Shown here piece after piece: positions 1 to 5,541 of a stretch of 11,542 nucleotides of DNA (its first letter is position 1; the number at the start of each line of letters is the position of its first letter). The translations under genes were made by a program, and so were the position numbers. Source of the DNA: Fen731 sp964354265 (lineage in GTDB: Bacteria; Actinomycetota; Humimicrobiia; Humimicrobiales; Humimicrobiaceae). Location: the NCBI GenBank assembly GCA_964354265.1, contig CAYGYY010000065.1, positions 1 to 11,542 on the forward strand, read 5' to 3'. A model generated the notes under the pieces. The model did no database searches. It saw only the letters and a program-made list of their open reading frames with translations, and was not told where the DNA came from.

Positions 1-48
1 AAAAACTATTAAATTTGTCAAATAATAATTTTATAAATGTTTTTATAA

Positions 49-852
49 TTATTTTAATGGTTTGGTACATGCAAAAATTATAAGAGGGTATTTACCTTCT
101 CCTAAAATAAAGCGGTCATATAAATGTTCTAGCTTAATCTGTTTTACTTCAAGCTCAAATCCTCTTAAAATATCAAGCCAGACTTCTAATTTAAAGAGCC
201 CTAATATATGACTATCACAATAAATTTTTAACTCACCCTTTTTACGGATCAAATAAATAATCGTTGCCTCATAAGTATTCCCGGAAGAATCGGGAATATA
301 GTTATTTTCAAAAACTGTAATTTCTATATCTTTTATAGAACCGGTATTTAAAAAATTATTTTCTACAAACTCTTCCTTGATATAGGCTACAATCAGTAGT
401 ACCCCTCCCGGTTTTAATTGTTTGTTTGCAGAAAAAATTGCTCTTTTTAGATCTTTTTCTGTAACCATATATTCTATGGAATCAGGTATAGCAACAGCAT
501 CAAAGTATTCGTCCATTTTTAATGTGCGCATATCATTTTTATGATAAACCACCTCTGGATTAAGATTTTTTGCAATTTTAAGCATATCTTTGCTGGTATC
601 TACACCCGTTACCTTAAAATGTCTCTTAAAGATATAATCATTTCTACCAGCACCGCATCCAAGATGAAGCAATGTTTTAGGTTCGATTTTAGAATGCTCT
701 TTGATTATCCTGCAAAATAGCTCTGTGTCTTCAGCATACTCTTCAGGAGGCGCAACAATTGACTCAACCCAGGCCAGCTCACTGTAGCTGCTCCATTTAG
801 TTTTTTGGGTGCCCCCCGGCTCATTTATGTAAACCTCTCTGATTGGGCTCAT
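49..852 (-). CDS. Class I SAM-dependent methyltransferase
   Basis: This gene encodes a soluble SAM-dependent methyltransferase of 267 aa; the acceptor substrate is unknown. Numbering from the chosen start, motif I (LLHLGCGAGRN) lies near residues 61-71, the acidic residue expected to bind the SAM ribose is the Asp in VTGVDTS near residue 85, and the post-motif strand KPGGVLLI lies near 147-154. This order fits the Methyltransf_11/25-like Rossmann fold. The C-terminal third (about 160-267) is beta-rich and probably shapes the substrate site. I chose the ATG at 852 because AGAGGAA precedes it at a normal distance. An upstream in-frame ATG at 870 would overlap that ribosome binding site. The gene is divergent from the RRM gene and no neighbour hints at its substrate. 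The fold assignment is firm; the specific function is not. Confidence 0.85.
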   Translation of the reverse strand: MSPIREVYINEPGGTQKTKWSSYSELAWVESIVAPPEEYAEDTELFCRIIKEHSKIEPKTLLHLGCGAGRNDYIFKRHFKVTGVDTSKDMLKIAKNLNPEVVYHKNDMRTLKMDEYFDAVAIPDSIEYMVTEKDLKRAIFSANKQLKPGGVLLIVAYIKEEFVENNFLNTGSIKDIEITVFENNYIPDSSGNTYEATIIYLIRKKGELKIYCDSHILGLFKLEVWLDILRGFELEVKQIKLEHLYDRFILGEGKYPLIIFACTKPLK

Positions 853-870
853 TTTATTTCCTCTAATCAT

Positions 871-1085
871 ATTTAAACAACTCTTGCTATTAATTGATAT
901 TTTAATCTAGATAGGATAAAAAATAAAAAGAGATACTATTTGACTTAATATTATAATGATAGAAACAGATTTGCTGCCCGAAGAAATGAAATCCCGAACT
1001 ATTTTTAGATGAATTGATTAATTTAAAGCGCCTGAATAAAAATAGTCCACTTTTAATTTTTAAATGACAAATGACAAAACAACAT
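871..1085. other. AT-rich intergenic region
   Basis: This divergent spacer lies between the methyltransferase start and the RRM promoter. I see no convincing ORF or RNA gene. On the minus strand a TATAAT-like hexamer near 951-956 could be a -10 element for the methyltransferase, but no good -35 element is paired with it. Near 1061-1088 there is a duplicated ATGACAA and a short inverted repeat, CAAATG (1068-1073) and CATTTG (1083-1088), running into the RRM -35 box. Confidence 0.4.
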
Positions 1086-1114
1086 TTGACAAAACCTGTT
1101 TATTAGTTTATAAG
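1086..1114 (+). promoter_or_regulatory. Sigma-A type promoter of the RRM gene
   Basis: A perfect -35 hexamer TTGACA (1086-1091) is followed after exactly 17 bp by TATAAG (1109-1114), which matches the -10 consensus at five of six positions. The transcription start would be near 1121, leaving a leader of about 119 nt before the RRM start codon. The truncated RRM gene at 3811 has the same arrangement. Confidence 0.75.
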
Positions 1115-1120
1115 TAACTG

Positions 1121-1239
1121 TTCTTTTATGTTTAATAGTATTTATGGTTTAGAGATAGTTCAACTTTCCGCAACCTACCTCCCAGAAAATATTTGCAGAA
1201 TTATAGAGGATAATAAATATTTAATAAGGAGGTGTATTA
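1121..1239 (+). promoter_or_regulatory. Long 5' leader of the RRM gene, shared with its broken paralogue
   Basis: This untranslated leader aligns with the leader of the second RRM copy (3697-3810). Shared blocks sit at similar distances from each start codon: TGTTTAAT (1129), CTTTC (1164), a pyrimidine-rich ACCTCC (1177-1182), AAATATT (1187) and the AAGGAGG site (1226-1232). ACCTCC is the exact complement of GGAGGT (1228-1233) in the ribosome binding site, so the leader could hide that site in a hairpin. Regulation by temperature or by the protein itself is inference. RRM proteins of cyanobacteria are known to be cold-regulated through their 5' UTR. Confidence 0.5.
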
Positions 1240-1467
1240 ATGAATAGCAGCAGATTATATGTAGGCAATCTTAACAATGCCACTGATGATAGACAACTGA
1301 AAAAATTATTTTCCCCTTATGGGAGAGTAGTTAGTATCGATAAGAGCAGGGATTTTGGTTATGTTATTATGGAAAATAACTTACAAGCAAAAAATGCAAG
1401 AGAAGCTTTAAATTTTTCAAACTTTAAAGGATCAATTATTATAGTAATCTCCAGTAATACAGACTGA
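1240..1467 (+). CDS. Small single-domain RRM RNA-binding protein
   Basis: The product is a 75-aa protein made of one RNA recognition motif and almost nothing else. RNP2 is LYVGNL at residues 6-11. RNP1 is RDFGYVIM at residues 37-44. The RNA-stacking aromatics Tyr7, Phe39 and Tyr41 are kept, while the usual Gly after the first RNP1 basic residue is Asp and the last aromatic is Met. Bacterial RRM proteins of this size bind single-stranded RNA and are typically abundant, often stress- or cold-induced. This copy lacks the glycine-rich tail of the cyanobacterial Rbp type. The start has a very strong site, AAGGAGGTG (1226-1234). The gene has its own promoter, long leader and terminator, so it is probably monocistronic. 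A degenerate paralogue lies 2.3 kb downstream. Confidence 0.88.
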   Translation: MNSSRLYVGNLNNATDDRQLKKLFSPYGRVVSIDKSRDFGYVIMENNLQAKNAREALNFSNFKGSIIIVISSNTD

Positions 1468-1511
1468 CATATATACAAATATATATAGAAAAAATTCATT
1501 ATCTAAAAAAT

Positions 1512-1546
1512 GGGACTTCATAAAAATTATGGGGTCTTTATTTTTT
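1512..1546 (+). terminator. Rho-independent terminator after the RRM gene
   Basis: GACTTCATAA (1514-1523) pairs with TTATGGGGTC (1527-1536) around an AAA loop. This makes a 10-bp stem with two G-U pairs, followed directly by the T-rich run TTTATTTTTT. It lies 46 bp after the RRM stop codon. Confidence 0.8.
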
Positions 1547-1691
1547 AACCGACGGAATGGCTGACCCAGGCACGAAGTTTCGAATCATTTTTTAAAAAAG
1601 CATACTTTAGCAGCTGGCCATAGTAGATAAAGTTAAAATTAAATTATTGAGTTTAAGCGGGAATATTTTTAAACCTGAAGTAAAACTTAGG

Positions 1692-1720
1692 TAAACAATT
1701 TTAAAGTTATCCCTTATAAT
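1692..1720 (+). promoter_or_regulatory. Probable promoter of the polysaccharide deacetylase gene
   Basis: TAAACA (1692-1697, four of six matches to TTGACA) is separated by 17 bp from a perfect TATAAT (1715-1720). The start of transcription would be near 1727, leaving a short leader of about 35 nt before the ATG at 1762. The stretch 1547-1691 upstream shows no gene. Confidence 0.6.
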
Positions 1721-1761
1721 CTAAAGTATATTTTGTTTTGATAATAAAAAAAGAGAGATTA

Positions 1762-2589
1762 ATGAAAAATAAATTATTCCCACTGTTTTCTATCCTTATA
1801 TTATTAACCTTACTTGGCACTGCTGCCACCTGTAATCTTTGTGGAATTACCCCGACAACAGAAACTGCATCTTCTGATAGCGTAGAAACGGAAACAGATG
1901 ATACCTCTGTGCAAAATACTGAAGAAGAAGAGACAGCTGACGCAGTTATTGAAGAAAAAACATCTACAGATGCATCAACAGTAATCAGGGAAGGTATCGA
2001 TAATAATGCAGCGAAACAATTAGCATTAACTTTTGATTCAGGCTGGTTCTATGAAAATACAGAGGCGCTTTTGGACCTGCTTGATGAGTATAATGTAAAA
2101 GCAACTTTTTTTGCCAGAGGATTGTGGGTAAAGGAACATCCTGATCTCGCAAAAGAAATCGTCAATCGGGGGCATGACCTGGAAAACCATTCTCTGACCC
2201 ATGGACATATGAGCACAATGCCAGATGCAGAAGTTGAAAACGAGATCCGTGAAACAACAGACATAATAAAAGTAACAACCGGCTATTTGCCGCAGCTGTT
2301 CCGTCCCCCATATGGTGAATATGATGAAAGAATATTAAAGATATTAATAGAGGAAGGCTACCCCTATACCATCCTGTGGACTGTGGACAGTCATGACTGG
2401 GCTGAAGAACTTAACGGGGTAAAAATCACAAAGGATTACCTGGCCAACAGGGTATTGAGCAAAGCTTCCGACAACGCCATTATTTTAATGCATGTGGGAG
2501 GTTATGAGACAGTTAACGCTTTGCCGGAAATTATTACCGGTTTAAGATCAGAAGGATATGAACTGGTTAAAGTAAGAGATATGCTATAA
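1762..2589 (+). CDS. NodB-type polysaccharide deacetylase, secreted or membrane-anchored
   Basis: The 275-aa product is a carbohydrate esterase family 4 (NodB fold) protein, expected to remove N-acetyl groups from a cell-wall or extracellular polysaccharide outside the membrane. Residues 1-22 form a basic-then-hydrophobic signal or anchor. Two Cys follow at 24 and 27, but neither has a good lipobox. Residues about 30-75 are a Thr/Glu/Asp-rich linker. The NodB domain follows with TFDSG (90-94), HSLTH (143-147, metal-binding His), RPPYG (181-185), VDSHDW (208-213) and LMH with His244. The second Asp of the usual TFDDG motif, a metal ligand, is Ser here. PdaA-type deacetylases also vary at this position (Asn). 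I chose the ATG at 1762, preceded by AGAGAG, over an in-frame TTG at 1738. The gene appears monocistronic from its own promoter. Confidence 0.88.
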   Translation: MKNKLFPLFSILILLTLLGTAATCNLCGITPTTETASSDSVETETDDTSVQNTEEEETADAVIEEKTSTDASTVIREGIDNNAAKQLALTFDSGWFYENTEALLDLLDEYNVKATFFARGLWVKEHPDLAKEIVNRGHDLENHSLTHGHMSTMPDAEVENEIRETTDIIKVTTGYLPQLFRPPYGEYDERILKILIEEGYPYTILWTVDSHDWAEELNGVKITKDYLANRVLSKASDNAIILMHVGGYETVNALPEIITGLRSEGYELVKVRDML

Positions 2590-2681
2590 TCAAAGTGGTG
2601 CAAGAGCTTTTTTTAATAGAGATGTTTAAAACAGCATAATACATAAGGAAGAGGTGTTCTGTATGCTGAAGATTATAAAGC

Positions 2682-2721
2682 TTTAAAAATTTTTAAAAAG
2701 GTACTAATAAGGTACCAATAA
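2682..2721. promoter_or_regulatory. Candidate operator region upstream of degV
   Basis: Two structures lie 47-86 bp before the degV start. One is a 16-bp perfect AT palindrome, TTTAAAAATTTTTAAA (2682-2697). The other is a tandem 11-bp repeat, GGTACTAATAA (2700-2710) then GGTACCAATAA (2711-2721), with one mismatch. On the minus strand the repeat reads TTATTRGTACC twice. The TTAGTACC core resembles a half-site of the FapR operators of bacilli, although real FapR sites are inverted repeats. A TATAAT (2725-2730) follows directly, so a bound protein could control degV. Function is inference. Confidence 0.35.
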
Positions 2722-2767
2722 TTATATAATTCTATTAGTTTTATAAATATCATGCAAGGAGTGAAGA

Positions 2768-3616
2768 ATGAGTAAAATTGCAATAGTAACTGACAGCACC
2801 GCAGATATACCCAAAGATTTAATTGAAAAATACAATATAAAAGTGGTCCCCTTATATGTAAACTTTGAAGACAGGACTTATTTGGAAGATGGATTGGATT
2901 TAACCAGCAAACAATTTTATGAAAAATTAAAAAATGCAAAAAAACAAGTTACAACATCCCAGCCGACACCTCAGGACTTTGTAAAAGCCTATAGTGATCT
3001 TTTAAAAGATAATGATTCTATAATTTCAATCCATATCTCAAAAAAGATGTCGGGAACTTTTAGCTCTGCAGAAATGGCAAGAAAAGAGCTGCCTGACAGT
3101 GATATAGAAGTCATTGATTCTGAACTGGTGCATATGCCACTGGGTATCCTTGCAATAAAGGCAGCTGAGCTTGCTGGTGAAGGTAAATCAAAAGAGGAAA
3201 TACTTCAAGCCATTAGTGATCTAAAACAAAAAATTACGATTCTTTTCATTCCAAACACTTTAAAATATTTAATTATGAATGGAAGAATAGGCAGGGCTAA
3301 GGGATTGGTTGCTTCAGTTCTGGAAATCAGCCCTATATTGACAGTGCACATGGGAGAAGTGTCACAGTTTAAAACAACTAGAAGATTTAGCCAGGCAAAA
3401 AATGAGCTTATAAGCTCCATGAAAAATATGATAAAAGATATGAGTAAGCTTATGGTTATTGTTTCAGATTCTGACGCTAAAGCAGAAGGTGACGAAATGA
3501 CTACAAGGATAAGGGAAACATTTAATCCAAAACAAATCATACGTGCAGAGATAGGGGCAGTTGTTGGAAACAATCTTGGTCCCGGGGGTGTAACAGTTAC
3601 TTTTTATGAGGAGTAA
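2768..3616 (+). CDS. DegV family fatty-acid-binding protein
   Basis: The 282-aa product matches the usual length and layout of the DegV family. These are cytosolic proteins that bind a single fatty acid and, in Firmicutes, present it to the fatty acid kinase FakA (FakB role). The N-terminal domain opens with IVTDSTADIP (6-15). The ligand-contacting signatures are TTSQPTP (62-68) and MSGTFSSA (94-101), with Ser64 and Ser95 placed to hold the carboxylate. The second domain has NGRIGRAKGL (171-180), SPILTV (188-193) and the terminal GPGGVTVTFY (271-280). The start has AAGGAG (2756-2761) at a good distance. No fatty acid kinase gene is visible nearby, so a FakB role is inferred from the family. 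The upstream repeat resembling FapR half-sites would fit lipid control but is unproven. Confidence 0.93.
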   Translation: MSKIAIVTDSTADIPKDLIEKYNIKVVPLYVNFEDRTYLEDGLDLTSKQFYEKLKNAKKQVTTSQPTPQDFVKAYSDLLKDNDSIISIHISKKMSGTFSSAEMARKELPDSDIEVIDSELVHMPLGILAIKAAELAGEGKSKEEILQAISDLKQKITILFIPNTLKYLIMNGRIGRAKGLVASVLEISPILTVHMGEVSQFKTTRRFSQAKNELISSMKNMIKDMSKLMVIVSDSDAKAEGDEMTTRIRETFNPKQIIRAEIGAVVGNNLGPGGVTVTFYEE

Positions 3617-3661
3617 CTTTTTTATGTTAAAAGCACTTATTATAGGCAAAAAACGCTAAAT

Positions 3662-3690
3662 TTGACATTATGCATATTTAAACATATACT
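3662..3690 (+). promoter_or_regulatory. Sigma-A type promoter of the broken RRM copy
   Basis: A perfect TTGACA (3662-3667), a 17-bp spacer and TATACT (3685-3690, five of six) form a near-consensus promoter. The distance from the -35 box to the start codon is 149 bp, against 154 bp for the intact RRM gene. It appears functional although its first gene is broken, and it could transcribe toward the sigma-factor gene if the hairpin at 3971-4015 is leaky. Confidence 0.7.
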
Positions 3691-3696
3691 TAAAAA

Positions 3697-3810
3697 AACT
3701 CATCTGTTTAATGATATTTTATTTAAGAGTAGACAATTGCTTTCTACTGGCTCTCCAAAAGAAATATTATCAAGCTTTTTAGGGAAATAATATTATTTAA
3801 GGAGGATAGT
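3697..3810 (+). promoter_or_regulatory. Leader of the broken RRM copy, similar to the leader at 1121-1239
   Basis: Blocks shared with the intact gene's leader are TGTTTAAT (3705), CTTTC (3740), CTCTCC (3751-3756), AAATATT (3762) and TTTAAGGAGG just before the start. The CTCTCC block can pair only weakly with this copy's GGAGG (four Watson-Crick pairs and one G-U), but it lies at nearly the same place, 60 against 63 nt before the ATG. Confidence 0.45.
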
Positions 3811-3924
3811 ATGCAAAGCAACAAACTATATGTAGGCAATTTTAATTACTCCACGGTTGATACTTAGCTGGAAGAACTTTTTTCTCCATTTGGACAGATT
3901 AAAAGCGTTGCTGGGTTTTTTTAA
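3811..3924 (+). pseudogene. Truncated second RRM gene with in-frame TAG
   Basis: Behind a strong AAGGAGG site (3799-3805), an ATG opens a frame closely matching the intact RRM protein. It contains KLYVGNF (RNP2) at codons 5-11, then a TAG at codon 19 (3865-3867), then LEELFSPFGQIKSV before a TAA at 3922-3924. At the TAG the intact protein has Gln, so one C-to-T change in CAG would explain it. The second half of the domain, including RNP1, is absent: after codon 34 similarity stops. Even if the TAG were read through, only half an RRM would result. It is therefore a decayed duplicate whose promoter and leader are still well kept. Confidence 0.8.
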
Positions 3925-3970
3925 AGAACCTGTATGTAGTCTTTTTAATTCTTTACTCATATGATTTGAT

Positions 3971-4015
3971 ATGATTTGACGCTTATATTTTGATAAAACA
4001 GCAAATCATTTTTTT
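3971..4015 (+). terminator. Probable terminator after the broken RRM copy
   Basis: ATGATTTG (3971-3978) pairs perfectly with CAAATCAT (4002-4009) across a 23-nt loop that can itself form a small TTAT/ATAA stem. The right arm runs into seven T residues (4009-4015). The stem is AT-rich, so strength is uncertain. The left arm is part of a tandem repeat ATATGATTTG (3959-3968, 3969-3978), whose TGATATGAT could alternatively be an extended -10 promoter element for the genes downstream. Confidence 0.5.
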
Positions 4016-4038
4016 AAAATAAACAAAAAGAAGGTTTC

Positions 4039-4173
4039 ATGAAAATTTTATTTATATATCCGGAATATAAAAATATATGCTGGAATTTAAAAAAAGTCCT
4101 TAAAGTGCCGGGCAGGAAAGCAGCATATCCTCCCGTTGAAAATTTTCTATCCTTAAAGGTTGATGAAATTTAA
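4039..4173 (+). pseudogene. N-terminal remnant of a B12-binding radical SAM protein
   Basis: A 44-codon frame begins MKILFIYPEYKN and continues to GRKAAYPPV. This is recognisable as the opening of B12-binding-domain radical SAM proteins, which start MKILxxYPExxxTFW and reach KKAAxPPLG about 30 residues in. Similarity stops after PPV, and the frame closes with TAA at 4171-4173; the intact family runs to several hundred residues. An AGAAGG site precedes the ATG. The stop codon shares its last A with the ATG of the sigma-factor gene (TAATG), so translating this remnant could feed ribosomes into the sigma gene. It may persist as an upstream coupling ORF. The family resemblance is from memory. Confidence 0.6.
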
Positions 4174-5246
4174 TGACAAAAACTGCTTACAAATTAATTG
4201 GTAAAGAAGTTTCAGTAAAAAATAAAAGAAAAAACCTATTAACTGAAGACGATATAGATATTACCTTAAAAGACATATTTTTTGAAAATAAAAAAATACT
4301 CAAAGACGATTTATATGATTATACAAGTATTCTTGAAGAAGAAATAGACAGTGATATCGAGGTTAAAAAGAATAAAGGTTCTAAAAAAATCAGGATAGGC
4401 CAGGTTTCAAAACCATTCATTAATGACCCTATAAAAATGTATCTTAACTCAATCGGCAAGGTAAGACTGCTTACTGCAGCCGAAGAAGTACAGCTTGCAA
4501 AAAATATAGAAAAAGGAGACATGTCTGCTAAACGCAGGCTAATTGAAGCAAATTTAAGGCTGGTCGTAAGTGTTGCCAAAAAATATATCAGGAGGGGTAT
4601 TCATTTTTTAGATCTTATCCAGGAAGGAAACCTGGGACTTTTAAGAGCTGTTGATAAATATGATTATAAAAAAGGTTTTAAGTTTTCTACTTATGCAACA
4701 TGGTGGATAAGACAGGCTGTAACCAGGGCAATAGCGGACAAGGCAAGGACAATAAGGATTCCGGTTCATATGGTAGAAACTGTTAATACATATATTCGCA
4801 CACAAAGACGCCTTCATCAGAGCCTTGGCAGAGAACCCAGTTCTGAAGAGATTGCAGAGTCATTAAACATTACGCCAGATAGAGTCAGGGAAATTATGAA
4901 AATAGCCCAGGATACCATTTCTCTTGATGCTCCAATAGGTGAAGATGGGGAAACTCATCTAAGTGATTTTATTGAAGATATAGAAATTGAATCTCCATCT
5001 GATGCAGCAAATTTTTTAATGCTCCAGAAACACCTTCAGGAAGTATTAAATACTTTAAAGGATAGGGAAAGAAAAATTATCCAGCTAAGATATGGGATCA
5101 GTGACGGCTATCCAAAAACCCTGGAAGAGGTTGGACGAGAATTTAACCTTACCAGGGAAAGAATTAGACAGATTGAATTTAAAGCAATGTCCAAACTGCG
5201 GAATTCCAAGAAAAACACCTCATTAAAAGATTTCCTTGCAAGTTAA
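4173..5246 (+). CDS. RNA polymerase sigma-70 factor, RpoD/SigA family
   Basis: The 357-aa product is a group 1/2 sigma factor that directs RNA polymerase to -35/-10 promoters. Region 1.2 begins at DPIKMYLNSIG (85-95). Region 2 spans about 118-195 and contains NLRLVVSVAKKY, DLIQEGNLGLLRAVDKYDY and the -10-reading YATWWIRQA (174-182). Region 3 lies about 200-275. Region 4 ends with the helix-turn-helix TLEEVGREFNLTRERIRQIE (316-335). The N-terminal 80 residues are short, charged and unlike a full region 1.1, as in compact Firmicute-type SigA. Near-consensus TTGACA/TATAAT promoters in this window fit such a factor. No dnaG or rpsU precedes it, so it may be a second copy. The ATG overlaps the stop of the 44-codon remnant, and its own ribosome site is weak (AAAGG, 13 nt away), so coupling is likely. 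Confidence 0.93.
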   Translation: MTKTAYKLIGKEVSVKNKRKNLLTEDDIDITLKDIFFENKKILKDDLYDYTSILEEEIDSDIEVKKNKGSKKIRIGQVSKPFINDPIKMYLNSIGKVRLLTAAEEVQLAKNIEKGDMSAKRRLIEANLRLVVSVAKKYIRRGIHFLDLIQEGNLGLLRAVDKYDYKKGFKFSTYATWWIRQAVTRAIADKARTIRIPVHMVETVNTYIRTQRRLHQSLGREPSSEEIAESLNITPDRVREIMKIAQDTISLDAPIGEDGETHLSDFIEDIEIESPSDAANFLMLQKHLQEVLNTLKDRERKIIQLRYGISDGYPKTLEEVGREFNLTRERIRQIEFKAMSKLRNSKKNTSLKDFLAS

Positions 5247-5254
5247 TTTGCAAG
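5235..5254 (+). other. Hairpin at the end of the sigma-factor gene
   Basis: CTTGCAA (5235-5241) pairs perfectly with TTGCAAG (5248-5254) around a 6-nt loop holding the TAA stop. No T-run follows, so it is not a classical terminator. A second, imperfect hairpin, GCCCGAAAG (5284-5292) with CTTTC (5305-5309) and GGGC (5321-5324), lies further on, between the convergent sigma and anSME genes. Confidence 0.35.
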
Positions 5255-5294
5255 CAATTTGTTACACAATGGGATATTATAACGCCCGAAAGCT

Positions 5295-5541
5295 CTATAT
5301 AAACCTTTCTGATTCCTCCCGGGCAATTTGTGTCCATCTTATTACATTATTTAAATTATTGCCGATTGTGTGGTTGTCCTTCATGAGTAAATGTAATCCT
5401 TCTGGAGGTTTTGCCTCATTTGCTCAAAATTTGCCCAGTTTATTTTCATAGAGGTTTACCTTCCTCCTTGGCCTTGTTCTGTTTCTGTAATACTTCTTGT
5501 TGCAAAACCTTATCTTCATAACATCTCAGGAAGGATTTCAC
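5295..5541 (-). other. Three overlapping tiny ORFs after the anSME gene
   Basis: On the minus strand three short frames follow the anSME stop in a chain. A 31-codon frame (5541-5446) starts with GTG overlapping the anSME stop (GTGA). A 22-codon frame (5449-5381) starts in an ATGA overlap behind a GGAGGAAGG stretch. A 29-codon frame (5384-5295) starts in another ATGA overlap. The predicted peptides are charged and helix-like (for example QKQNKAKEEGKPL and RWTQIAREESERFI). I recognise none. They may be a decayed gene broken by frameshifts, or coupled small peptides. No longer gene fits this stretch on either strand. Confidence 0.3.

Noticed and set aside
1586..1612. A TTTCGAATC string resembling a tRNA T-loop
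   Set aside because: The flanking bases do not form a T stem, and no acceptor, D or anticodon arms fit around it. It is instead a small CGAA/TTCG palindrome.
2590..2625. Terminator after the deacetylase gene (AAAG...CTTTTTTT)
   Set aside because: The stem is only about four base pairs, too weak to call despite the T-run.
3811..3924. TAG read through as pyrrolysine or another amino acid to make a functional second RRM protein
   Set aside because: Even with read-through the frame ends after 37 codons without RNP1, so no complete RRM could form.
5236..5451. 71-aa plus-strand frame after the sigma gene
   Set aside because: It starts at a TTG inside the sigma-gene end, has no ribosome site and matches no family. 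Its composition looks like non-coding sequence.
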